From UBA2336 sp049306095 (GTDB lineage: Bacteria; Bacteroidota; Bacteroidia; Cytophagales; Cyclobacteriaceae), in the NCBI GenBank assembly GCA_049306095.1, contig JBAQPU010000002.1:1-64000 (forward strand): DNA of 64,000 nt. The letters run 5' to 3'. Under the pieces are notes generated by a model. It was given only the letters and a program-made list of their open reading frames with translations, was not told where the DNA came from and made no database searches. This document shows positions 39,846 through 47,971 of the stretch, piece by piece. The position numbers and the translations under genes were made by a program. The stretch's first letter is position 1; each line of letters starts with the position of its first letter.

Positions 39846-40441
39846 GTAATTTATATCCCATACAAACAAAAGTTGTTACCGCTGATCGCCAGCAATTACT
39901 GAAACAGCGGGCGAAGCTTATCTGGTTTACCGGACTATCCGGTTCAGGCAAGTCAACCCTGGCGGTGCAGCTGGAGGCTCAATTGTTTTCCCTCGGTTTT
40001 AAAACCTATTTGCTGGATGGAGATAATATTCGTTCTGGACTGAATAAAGACCTGACCTTTACTGATGAAGGCAGAGTTGAAAATATTCGCAGGATTGGCG
40101 AGGTATCAAAATTGATGCTCGATGCGGGGTTGATTGTGTTATCAGCTTTTATTTCTCCGTTCCGGTCGGAACGTGAGCAGGTAAAGAAAATCGTGGGAGC
40201 TGAAAATTATGTGGAAGTGTTTGTAGATACACCCCTTGAAGTTTGCGAACAACGCGATGTAAAGGGATTGTATAAAAGAGCGCGTACCGGGGAGGTGAAG
40301 AATTTCACCGGAATCAGCTCGCCTTATGAAGCCCCTGAAAAACCCGACCTGATTATAAAAACAGATCAGACGGATATTCAGCAATCAACTGGTTTGTTGA
40401 TGAAACTGGTAGAACCAAAAATTCGCCTGCAAACTGTATGA
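39842..40441 (+). CDS. cysC: Adenylylsulfate kinase
   Basis: Phosphorylates APS to PAPS. The 199-residue protein has the P-loop LIWFTGLSGSGKSTLAVQLE, LLDGDNIRSGLNKDLTFTDE (APS site) and GLYKRARTGEVKNFTGISSP. Start GTG at 39842, overlapping the permease stop (GTGA). It is a separate protein, not fused to CysN. Its presence implies PAPS is the product, needed for sulfation or for a PAPS-type reductase. The gap to cysD is a heptamer array. Confidence 0.94.
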   Translation: MSNLYPIQTKVVTADRQQLLKQRAKLIWFTGLSGSGKSTLAVQLEAQLFSLGFKTYLLDGDNIRSGLNKDLTFTDEGRVENIRRIGEVSKLMLDAGLIVLSAFISPFRSEREQVKKIVGAENYVEVFVDTPLEVCEQRDVKGLYKRARTGEVKNFTGISSPYEAPEKPDLIIKTDQTDIQQSTGLLMKLVEPKIRLQTV

Positions 40442-40447
40442 TAAAAT

Positions 40448-40496
40448 TTGAATTTTGGAACTTGGAACTTGGAACTTGGAATTTGGAACTTGGAAC
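40448..40496. repeat. Heptamer array TTGGAAC, 7 units
   Basis: Units TTGAATT, TTGGAAC x3, TTGGAAT, TTGGAAC x2, between the cysC stop (40441) and the cysD start (40507). It lies inside an operon, so the repeat must be transcribed. Confidence 0.88.
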
Positions 40497-40506
40497 TTAT
40501 TAACGT

Positions 40507-41412
40507 ATGAGCCAGTATTATTTAAGTCATTTAAAAGAGCTGGAGGCGGAGGCAATCTATGTGATCCGCGAGGTGGTTGCCCAGTTTGAGAAACCCGCGC
40601 TTCTTTTTTCCGGAGGTAAGGACTCCATTGTATTAGCTTACTTATCAAGAAAGGCTTTTTATCCTGCCCGAATTCCTTTTCCGCTGGTTCATATTGATAC
40701 AGGTCATAATTTTCCTGAAACGATGGAGTACCGCGATTGGCTGGTGAATGAATTGGGCGTTAGGCTGGTGGTAGGATCCGTTCAGGAAAGCATTGATAAA
40801 GGAAGGGTGCGTGAAGAAACAGGATATGGGGCCAGTCGAAACGCACTTCAAACAGTAACCTTGTTAGATACGATTGAGGCCAACAAATTTGATGCAGCGA
40901 TGGGCGGTGCACGAAGGGACGAAGAGAAAGCACGCGCCAAAGAACGTTTCTTTTCACACCGCGATGAGTTCGGGCAGTGGGATCCTAAAAATCAAAGGCC
41001 TGAATTGTGGAATATTTTTAATGGAAGAAAACATCAGGGAGAACATTTTCGGGTATTTCCAATTTCAAACTGGACAGAGATGGATGTTTGGCAATACATC
41101 CAGGCTGAAAATATTTCTATACCCAAGCTTTACTATTCACACGATCGGGAAGTAATCGAGCGTGATGGCGCGATTCTGTCAACCTCACCGTGGTTAAAAT
41201 TGAAAGAAACAGAAAAGGCGGTGATGAAGCGCGTTCGCTTCCGTACTTGTGGCGATATGCCCATCACCGGAGCAGTTGAATCATCAGCCGATACCATTGA
41301 AAAAATCATTGAAGAAGTAGCGGCTTCGCGTAAGACAGAACGTGGCACCCGGGCTGATGATAAACGGAGTGAAACCGCCATGGAAGACAGAAAAAAATCA
41401 GGTTACTTTTAA
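40507..41412 (+). CDS. cysD: Sulfate adenylyltransferase subunit 2
   Basis: The catalytic half of ATP sulfurylase, which makes APS from ATP and sulfate. The 301-residue protein has the PP-loop in PALLFSGGKDSIVLAYL, then FPLVHIDTGHNFPETMEYRD and, in the middle, GGARRDEEKARAKERFFSHR. The C-terminal RFRTCGDMPITGAVESSADT is also typical. ATG start at 40507; cysN starts nine bases after its stop. The partner GTPase CysN drives the reaction. Confidence 0.96.
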   Translation: MSQYYLSHLKELEAEAIYVIREVVAQFEKPALLFSGGKDSIVLAYLSRKAFYPARIPFPLVHIDTGHNFPETMEYRDWLVNELGVRLVVGSVQESIDKGRVREETGYGASRNALQTVTLLDTIEANKFDAAMGGARRDEEKARAKERFFSHRDEFGQWDPKNQRPELWNIFNGRKHQGEHFRVFPISNWTEMDVWQYIQAENISIPKLYYSHDREVIERDGAILSTSPWLKLKETEKAVMKRVRFRTCGDMPITGAVESSADTIEKIIEEVAASRKTERGTRADDKRSETAMEDRKKSGYF

Positions 41413-41420
41413 CGCAAGAA

Positions 41421-42668
41421 ATGACAAATCAATTATTACGATTCACAACAGCCGGAAGTGTCGATGATGGAAAGAGTACACTGATCGGCCGGTTGCTTTA
41501 CGACAGTAAGTCAATTTTTGAAGATCAACTGGAAGCTGTTCAGGCATCAAGTTCAAAAAAGGGATTCGACTATGTTGATCTCTCGCTTCTAACGGACGGA
41601 TTAAAATCGGAACGTGAGCAGGGCATTACCATTGATGTGGCCTATCGGTATTTTGCCACTCCTAAACGAAAATTCATTATTGCCGATACACCCGGCCATA
41701 TTCAGTACACGCGTAACATGGTTACCGGTGCATCTACAGCAAACCTTGCGTTGATTTTGATAGATGCGCGTAAAGGATTGGTGGAACAAACCTACCGTCA
41801 TTCATTTATTGCCTCACTCCTGAAAATCCCGCATGTGATTGTTTGCGTGAATAAAATGGACTTAGTGAATTATGATGAGACAGTGTTTGAGAAAATTGTC
41901 GATGAGTATAAAGCGTTTTCCTCCAAGCTGGAGGTTCATGATATTCAATTTGTTCCGATCAGCGCATTAGCGGGCGATAATGTGGTGAACCGTTCTGAAA
42001 ATATGATGTGGTATCAGGGAGCAACATTGCTTCACATGTTGGAAACGGTTCACATCGAAAGCGATTATAATCATATCGATAGCCGGTTTCCGGTGCAATA
42101 CGTTATTCGCCCTCAGACAAAAGTGCATCAGGACTTCAGAGGATATGCCGGTAGAGTGGCGGGAGGAATTTTCAGACCGGGTGATGAGATTACGGTACTT
42201 CCTTCCGGATTCGGCTCAAAAGTTAAAACCATCGAGCGGGGAGGCGAATTGCTGAGTGAAGCCTTCGCACCCATGTCGGTAACCATAACCCTGGAAGATG
42301 AAATTGATATCAGTCGTGGAGATGTAATCGCCAAACCAAACAATCAACCTAATACAGATCAGGACATAGACCTGATGATTTGCTGGATGAATCAAAAACC
42401 CGTTAACCTGAATACCAAGTTTTTTGTTCGACATACAACCAAAGAGGTGAGGGGAGTGCTGAAAGAGATTCAATACAAACTGGATATTAACAGTTTGCAG
42501 CGCGTAGAGAATGTAGATCAACTTGCTATGAATGATATTGCTCGCGTTAAGATCAGAACAGCGCAGCCGTTGGCGTTTGATAGTTATCGGAAAAACAGAA
42601 TTACCGGAAGCATTATTTTGGTAGATGAAGGTACCAATGAAACCGTGGCAGCCGGAATGATTGTTTGA
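41421..42668 (+). CDS. cysN: Sulfate adenylyltransferase subunit 1 (GTPase)
   Basis: An EF-Tu-like GTPase that couples GTP hydrolysis to APS synthesis by CysD. The 415-residue protein has the P-loop GSVDDGKSTLIGRLLYDSK, switch motifs REQGITIDVAYRYF and DTPGHIQYTRNM, and VNKMDLV for guanine recognition, followed by two beta-barrel domains. No APS kinase domain is fused to the C-terminus, which fits the separate cysC. The first inverted hairpin repeat of the GIY-YIG unit begins at its stop codon. Confidence 0.96.
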   Translation: MTNQLLRFTTAGSVDDGKSTLIGRLLYDSKSIFEDQLEAVQASSSKKGFDYVDLSLLTDGLKSEREQGITIDVAYRYFATPKRKFIIADTPGHIQYTRNMVTGASTANLALILIDARKGLVEQTYRHSFIASLLKIPHVIVCVNKMDLVNYDETVFEKIVDEYKAFSSKLEVHDIQFVPISALAGDNVVNRSENMMWYQGATLLHMLETVHIESDYNHIDSRFPVQYVIRPQTKVHQDFRGYAGRVAGGIFRPGDEITVLPSGFGSKVKTIERGGELLSEAFAPMSVTITLEDEIDISRGDVIAKPNNQPNTDQDIDLMICWMNQKPVNLNTKFFVRHTTKEVRGVLKEIQYKLDINSLQRVENVDQLAMNDIARVKIRTAQPLAFDSYRKNRITGSIILVDEGTNETVAAGMIV

Positions 42669-42695
42669 CGTCATGCTGAGCGATAGCGAAGCATC
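42668..42695. repeat. Hairpin repeat, left copy flanking the GIY-YIG gene
   Basis: ACGTCATGCTGAGCGATAGC and eight further bases. Stem ATGCT/AGCAT around the 12-base loop GAGCGATAGCGA. It is inverted relative to the copy at 43045-43072 and matches it at 24 of 28 positions. Confidence 0.88.
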
Positions 42696-42731
42696 CCCTT
42701 AATAGGGTAAAAGCTGATGAAATCGATATAA

Positions 42732-43031
42732 ATGAAAAAGGGAGGATCAGTTTATATTCTGACAAACACCCATCATTCAGTATTTTATGTTGGGGTAACT
42801 TCTGATCTTCCTTCAAGATTAATTGAACACAGGGAACGGGTCTATCCAAACAGCTTCACGTCAAGATATAATCTTTTTAAGTTGGTCTATTTTGAAAATT
42901 TCTTTTCAATTGAGGAGGCCATTGATCGTGAGAAGTATATTAAGGGTAAGGTTCGTAAGTATAAAATTTCTCTGATAAGCTCAATGAATCCAGCGTGGAA
43001 AGATTTGGGCGCAGAAGTGTTAATGTGGTAA
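42732..43031 (+). CDS. Small GIY-YIG nuclease family protein
   Basis: A 99-residue protein made of a single GIY-YIG domain: VYILTNTHHSVFYVGVTSDL (the two beta strands with GIY/YIG positions), Arg in PSRLIEHRERVYPNSF, and the glutamate in IEEAIDREKYIKGKVRKYK. It resembles the UPF0213/YhbQ type. It lies between cysN and cysQ, flanked by inverted hairpin repeats, and looks like an insertion into the sulfate operon. Such small genes are frequent in Bacteroidota. Nuclease activity has been shown for relatives such as homing enzymes and UvrC, not for this protein. Confidence 0.9.
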   Translation: MKKGGSVYILTNTHHSVFYVGVTSDLPSRLIEHRERVYPNSFTSRYNLFKLVYFENFFSIEEAIDREKYIKGKVRKYKISLISSMNPAWKDLGAEVLMW

Positions 43032-43044
43032 AACGGAAATTGGA

Positions 43045-43072
43045 GACTCTTCGCTATCGCTCAGAGTGACGT
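43045..43072. repeat. Hairpin repeat, right (inverted) copy flanking the GIY-YIG gene
   Basis: Read on the minus strand, stem ACTCT/AGAGT surrounds the same loop GAGCGATAGCGA. Compared with the left copy, two stem positions differ and both are changed on the two arms so that pairing is kept. It ends 22 bases before the cysQ start. Confidence 0.88.
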
Positions 43073-43094
43073 TGTAAAAAGAAATTGCTAACGA

Positions 43095-43856
43095 ATGGAA
43101 TTGCAAAAATTACTATCTGTTGCCCGATCAGCAGCCGCTGAAGCTTCAAAAGAAATTTTGAGGGTTTATAATTCTGATAATTTTCAGGTTGAGCGGAAAG
43201 GAGACCATTCTCCGTTGACTATTGCCGATAAGAAAGCACACCTCGCCATAACTTCCATCCTCGAATCAACTGAACTGCCAATCCTGAGCGAAGAAGGAAA
43301 AGACATTCCTTACCATGAACGGAAGGACTGGAACTATTTCTGGATGGTTGATCCACTTGATGGAACCAAAGAATTCATCAAACGAAATGGTGAGTTCACG
43401 GTTAATATTGCTTTGATCGAGAATCAAACTCCTGTTTTAGGAGTGGTTACCGTTCCGGTAACGGGTGAAGAGTTTTTTGGAGCAAAGGGGATGGGTGCTT
43501 TTTTGCATCACGGGGAAAGTACCATACAACTACCAACACGAACACGGGTTGATTTACAAAAACCGGGAGTGCGAGTTATCGCCTCACGTTCGCATATGAA
43601 CGAAGAAACGCTGCAGTATATCGATCGGTTGAACGAACCTCAATTAGTTTCGTCAGGCTCGAGTCTGAAGTTTATGTTACTCGCCACCGGCAAGGCCGAT
43701 GTGTATCCGCGATTTGCCCCAACCATGGAGTGGGATACCGCAGCAGCGCATGCTATTGTGAAAGAAGCAGGATTTTCAGTAAAGGAAAAGGATGTTGACG
43801 CTGAGTTGCTCTACAATAAGCCCAACCTTCTCAATCCCTATTTTATTTGTCTTTAA
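43095..43856 (+). CDS. cysQ: 3'(2'),5'-bisphosphate nucleotidase
   Basis: Removes the 3' phosphate from PAP, the by-product of PAPS use, and so keeps PAPS-dependent reactions running. The 253-residue protein of the inositol monophosphatase superfamily has ILSEEGKDIPYHERKDWNYF, then WMVDPLDGTKEFIKRNGEFT (metal-binding D-P-L-D-G-T) and TMEWDTAAAHAIVKEAGFSV. ATG start at 43095. It was probably once directly behind cysN; the GIY-YIG unit now separates them. Confidence 0.94.
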   Translation: MELQKLLSVARSAAAEASKEILRVYNSDNFQVERKGDHSPLTIADKKAHLAITSILESTELPILSEEGKDIPYHERKDWNYFWMVDPLDGTKEFIKRNGEFTVNIALIENQTPVLGVVTVPVTGEEFFGAKGMGAFLHHGESTIQLPTRTRVDLQKPGVRVIASRSHMNEETLQYIDRLNEPQLVSSGSSLKFMLLATGKADVYPRFAPTMEWDTAAAHAIVKEAGFSVKEKDVDAELLYNKPNLLNPYFICL

Positions 43857-43880
43857 AATCTTCTTAAGTTGCCAGTTATT

Positions 43881-44873
43881 ATGGCAAAGAAGGAAAGAGT
43901 ATTAATTACCGGTGGAGCGGGTTTTTTAGGTTCCCACCTGTGTGACCGTTTTATCAAGGAGGGTTTTCACGTGATCGCGATGGACAACCTGATTACCGGT
44001 GATGTAAGGAATATTGAGCACCTGTTTAAACTTCCTGATTTTGAATTTTACCATCACGATGTTTCAACTTTTGTGCATGTTCCCGGTGAGCTTCAATACA
44101 TTCTCCATTTCGCTTCTCCTGCCAGTCCGATTGATTATTTAAAAATTCCGATCCAAACATTAAAAGTTGGATCGCTTGGTATCCATAACCTGTTGGGATT
44201 GGCCCGTGTTAAAAAATCCAGAATTCTGATTGCCTCTACTTCAGAAGTATATGGCGACCCATTGGTGCACCCACAGCCAGAAGAATATTATGGTAATGTA
44301 AACCCTGTTGGTCCGCGCGGTGTGTACGATGAGGCCAAGCGTTTTCAGGAAGCGATGACGATGGCTTACCACACCTATCATAACGTAGATACCCGCATTG
44401 TTCGGATTTTCAATACCTACGGTCCGCGCATGCGATTGAACGATGGCAGAGTGTTACCGGCATTTATCGGACAGGCATTGCGGGGCGAGGACTTAACCGT
44501 GTTTGGTGATGGTTCTCAAACACGTTCCTTCTGTTACGTAGATGATGAGGTAGATGGTATTTTCAGATTATTGATGTCTGACTACACCTTACCTGTAAAT
44601 ATTGGTAATCCAGATGAGATCACCATTATGCAATTTGCGCAGGAAATTATTAAGCTGACAGGTACCAGTCAAAAGATAATCACCCAACCTTTGCCGAAGG
44701 ATGACCCAAAGCAACGTCAGCCTGACATAACCAAGGCTAAAAAATTGTTAGGGTGGGAGCCAAAGGTTTCACGTGCGGAGGGATTAAGGATTACGTATGA
44801 GTATTTTAAATCGCTGCCCAGGGAAGTACTTTTTGAGCGCGACTATAAGAATTTTGAGAAGTATGTTCGGTAA
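43881..44873 (+). CDS. UDP-glucuronate decarboxylase (UDP-xylose synthase), SDR family
   Basis: A 330-residue extended short-chain dehydrogenase with VLITGGAGFLGSHLCDRFIK (NAD site), LHFASPASPIDYLKIPIQTL, STSEVYGDPLVHPQPEEYYG and the catalytic YxxxK in VYDEAKRFQEA. ASPASP followed by the PEEYYGNVNPVGPR block is typical of the enzyme that turns UDP-glucuronate into UDP-xylose. ATG at 43881 is preferred over an in-frame TTG at 43869. It links the sulfate genes to the glycan locus. Confidence 0.9.
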   Translation: MAKKERVLITGGAGFLGSHLCDRFIKEGFHVIAMDNLITGDVRNIEHLFKLPDFEFYHHDVSTFVHVPGELQYILHFASPASPIDYLKIPIQTLKVGSLGIHNLLGLARVKKSRILIASTSEVYGDPLVHPQPEEYYGNVNPVGPRGVYDEAKRFQEAMTMAYHTYHNVDTRIVRIFNTYGPRMRLNDGRVLPAFIGQALRGEDLTVFGDGSQTRSFCYVDDEVDGIFRLLMSDYTLPVNIGNPDEITIMQFAQEIIKLTGTSQKIITQPLPKDDPKQRQPDITKAKKLLGWEPKVSRAEGLRITYEYFKSLPREVLFERDYKNFEKYVR

Positions 44874-44968
44874 CCCTCAAAATTCATTTGAAGTAAGGTG
44901 TATTGCTATTGGAGCAACTTCATAATATTAAGTTTAGATACTTTATATAATCCTTGATAAATATGCTT

Positions 44969-45913
44969 ATGGAGAAAAGCGCAAGAATATATGTAGCTGG
45001 GCACCAAGGTATGGTTGGTTCAGCCATCTGGCGTAAATTACAAGCAGAAGGATATAAAAATCTTATTGGACACTCTTCCTCACATCTTGATTTAAGAAAT
45101 CAGCACGCGGTTGAGACTTTTTTTTCTGACACCAAACCGGATTATGTTTTTTTAGCAGCAGCAAAAGTAGGTGGTATTTTAGCTAATAGTACGTATCCAG
45201 TTGATTTCCTATATGATAATCTGATGATTCAAAATAATGTAATCAGTAATTCATTTGAACAAGGTGTCAAGAAATTATTATTCTTGGGTTCATCATGTAT
45301 CTATCCTAAACTTGCTAATCAACCTATTGAGGAGGATAGTTTGTTAACCGGACAGTTGGAGTCAACCAACGAAGCATATGCTATTGCAAAAATAGCTGGC
45401 ATTAAGCTTTGTCAGGCATACCATAAACAATATGGATCACGGTTTATTTCCGTTATGCCTACTAACATGTATGGATATGGAGATAATTACCATTCGCAGC
45501 ATTCCCATGTACTACCTGCTCTTATTAGGCGCTTTCATGAAGCTAAGTCCGAAAATAAAAGTGAGGTGGTTATTTGGGGCACTGGTACCCCTTTACGAGA
45601 GTTTATGTTTGCGGATGATCTGGCTGAGGCTTGTTATTTTTTAATGAAGAACTATGATGGTCCTGCCTTAATAAATATTGGAACGGGAGAGGAAGTATCA
45701 ATTCATGATTTGGCAAAACTTGTTGGCAACACGGTAGGGTATGAGGGAAAAATAGTATTTGACTCAACAAAACCCGATGGTACTCCACGAAAGTTAATGG
45801 ATACAACGAAACTTCATAAGTTAGGGTATCGGCATAAAGTATCTTTAAAGGAAGGAATTTCTTTAACCTATCAGGATTTTCTTAAACACTACGTAGAAAT
45901 GCGAGAGAAATGA
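44969..45913 (+). CDS. fcl: GDP-L-fucose synthase
   Basis: The second enzyme of GDP-fucose synthesis, converting GDP-4-keto-6-deoxymannose to GDP-L-fucose. About 315 residues with RIYVAGHQGMVGSAIWRKLQ, LFLGSSCIYPKLANQPIEED and the YxxxK site in NEAYAIAKIAGIKLC, plus MPTNMYGYGDNYH. Three starts are possible (TTG 44954, ATG 44963, ATG 44969); the last gives the usual N-terminus. From here on the DNA is visibly more A+T rich. Confidence 0.93.
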   Translation: MEKSARIYVAGHQGMVGSAIWRKLQAEGYKNLIGHSSSHLDLRNQHAVETFFSDTKPDYVFLAAAKVGGILANSTYPVDFLYDNLMIQNNVISNSFEQGVKKLLFLGSSCIYPKLANQPIEEDSLLTGQLESTNEAYAIAKIAGIKLCQAYHKQYGSRFISVMPTNMYGYGDNYHSQHSHVLPALIRRFHEAKSENKSEVVIWGTGTPLREFMFADDLAEACYFLMKNYDGPALINIGTGEEVSIHDLAKLVGNTVGYEGKIVFDSTKPDGTPRKLMDTTKLHKLGYRHKVSLKEGISLTYQDFLKHYVEMREK

Positions 45914-45993
45914 TACTTTCGCAATCATGAATTTATGGGGTGGATTATTTTTATGGTGAAGGAAGGTCAATTTGTATTTCTAGCTTAATTTTA

Positions 45994-47115
45994 ATGAAAA
46001 AAGCATTTATTACGGGTATCACAGGGCAGGATGGAGCTTACTTGGCAGAATCCCTTTTGAATAAAGGATATGAAGTACATGGGCTAAAGAGAAGAACATC
46101 CTTATTCAATACTGGTCGTATTGATCATATTTATCAGGATCCGCATGACAAGGGTGCGCGGTTGAAACTTTATTATGGGGACCTTACAGATTCTACCAAT
46201 CTTATCAGATTGATCCAGAAAATTCAGCCGGATGAAATCTACAATTTGGGGGCAATGAGCCATGTTCGTGTAAGTTTTGAAATTCCTGAATATGTAGCTA
46301 ATACTGATGCGATTGGAACACTCAGAATTTTAGAGGCAGTTCGGATTCTTGAGCTAACTAAAAAGACGCGTATCTATCAGGCATCTACATCTGAGTTGTA
46401 CGGTAAGGTGTTTCAAACTCCTCAGTCTGAAAAGACACCATTCTATCCACGCTCACCATATGCCGTTGCTAAACTATATGGCTATTGGATAACGGTAAAT
46501 TACCGGGAGGCATATGATATGTTTGCCTGTAATGGAATTTTATTTAATCATGAATCTCCCTTGAGAGGAGAAACTTTTGTGTCGCGTAAAATCACCAGAG
46601 CTGTGGCTCGTTTGTTTTTTGGATTGCAAAAGAAACTGTATATGGGTAATCTGGATGCTAAGCGTGATTGGGGTCATGCAAAGGATTATGTTGAGGCCAT
46701 GTATTTAATTCTGCAACAATCGGTTCCTGATGATTATGTAATAGCAACGGGGGTAACCATCTCTGTACGTGAGTTTATGATTCGTTGTTTTAAACATGTT
46801 GGAGTTACGCTTACCTTTAAGGGGAAGGGAATAAATGAAATCGGGTTTGTAGAAAGAGTTGAAGATGTAATAGCAGGATGTACCTTAAAACCTGGTGATG
46901 AAATTGTGAACATCGATCCCCGATATTTCAGACCAACGGAAGTTGATTTACTTCAAGGAGATCCATCAAAGTCTAAGAAAATTTTAGGATGGGAGCCTCA
47001 ATACGATGTTAACAGATTATTGATTGAAATGGTGAACGCAGATATTGATCTCATGCGTAGAGAGAATTTGTTAAGGCAAGGAGGATTTAAGGTTTTAAAC
47101 TACCATGAATTGTAA
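45994..47115 (+). CDS. gmd: GDP-mannose 4,6-dehydratase
   Basis: The first enzyme of GDP-fucose synthesis. The 373-residue protein has KAFITGITGQDGAYLAESLL, GLKRRTSLFNTGRIDHIYQD, the STSELYGKVFQTPQSEKTPF block with the catalytic Thr/Ser-Glu, and the YxxxK in SPYAVAKLYGYW. The ATG at 45994 starts exactly at the Rossmann strand; the longer frame from 45940 has no protein-like N-terminus. It works with fcl just upstream; the gene order fcl-gmd is the reverse of the pathway. Confidence 0.95.
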   Translation: MKKAFITGITGQDGAYLAESLLNKGYEVHGLKRRTSLFNTGRIDHIYQDPHDKGARLKLYYGDLTDSTNLIRLIQKIQPDEIYNLGAMSHVRVSFEIPEYVANTDAIGTLRILEAVRILELTKKTRIYQASTSELYGKVFQTPQSEKTPFYPRSPYAVAKLYGYWITVNYREAYDMFACNGILFNHESPLRGETFVSRKITRAVARLFFGLQKKLYMGNLDAKRDWGHAKDYVEAMYLILQQSVPDDYVIATGVTISVREFMIRCFKHVGVTLTFKGKGINEIGFVERVEDVIAGCTLKPGDEIVNIDPRYFRPTEVDLLQGDPSKSKKILGWEPQYDVNRLLIEMVNADIDLMRRENLLRQGGFKVLNYHEL

Positions 47116-47175
47116 TCTACCTCCTAAACCAACCTTTTGTATATTTTGACTCTAAAATTTGAATATTTGTACACA

Positions 47176-47970
47176 ATGACTCGGATCCTATTTGTCTCTA
47201 TCATTATATTCCTTCTATTAAGCTCATGTGTTACAAATAAAAAGTACGTTTATCTCCAGAAGGATGATGTGAACCATAAAGATTTACCTAAGGACACGGT
47301 AATCAGATATTATGATCTCCAACGGTTTGAGTATAAGATCCAGCCTGAAGATAATATTTCAGTAAGGTTTGAGAGTTTAACGCCTGAAGAGTTTAATATT
47401 TTTAACAGAAGCCTGCAGCAGGAACAAATTCAAAATCTAAATCAGGGTAATGCAATTCTCATTGGAGAACTGGTTGATCCTCTGGGTGAGATTACGTATC
47501 CGGTAATTGGAAAAGTTAGAGTGGCAGGCTTGACTGTGTATGAAGTTCAGACAAAACTTCAGCAAATAGCAGATGAATATCTGGAATCACCTGTTGTAAA
47601 AGTCCGGCTAATTAATTTTAGATTTACTATCCTAGGAGAGGCAAAGCGCGAAGGTACTGTTGTTCTTCCTAATAATAGGGTTAACTATATTGAGGCTATT
47701 GGATTAGCAGGCGGTTTGACTGATTTAGCTGATAAAAAGAATCTAAAATTAATACGGCAAATCAATGGTAAAGCAGAAGTTCATTACCTAAATGTTCTGG
47801 ATGAAAAATTTATTAATTCTCCTGAGTACTTTGTTCATCAGAATGACATTCTTATTGTGCCAGCACTTCGGCAAAGGCCATACCAAACCTATTTTGGTAA
47901 GAATTTAGCACTGCTGATTTCATCTCTCTCTCTTTTACTGTTAACCATAAGTCTAATTAATTCCAAATAA
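47176..47970 (+). CDS. Polysaccharide export outer membrane lipoprotein (Wza-like)
   Basis: The outer-membrane pore of a Wzx/Wzy-type capsule exporter. About 264 residues: lipoprotein signal peptide ending LLLSSC, a polysaccharide-export (PES) domain with RFEYKIQPEDNISVRFESLT, an SLBB domain with FTILGEAKREGTVVLPNNRV and NYIEAIGLAGGLTDLADKKN, and a hydrophobic C-terminal segment. ATG at 47176 gives the signal peptide directly; the earlier TTG does not. The kinase gene starts one base after its stop. Confidence 0.92.
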   Translation: MTRILFVSIIIFLLLSSCVTNKKYVYLQKDDVNHKDLPKDTVIRYYDLQRFEYKIQPEDNISVRFESLTPEEFNIFNRSLQQEQIQNLNQGNAILIGELVDPLGEITYPVIGKVRVAGLTVYEVQTKLQQIADEYLESPVVKVRLINFRFTILGEAKREGTVVLPNNRVNYIEAIGLAGGLTDLADKKNLKLIRQINGKAEVHYLNVLDEKFINSPEYFVHQNDILIVPALRQRPYQTYFGKNLALLISSLSLLLLTISLINSK

Positions 47971-47971
47971 C

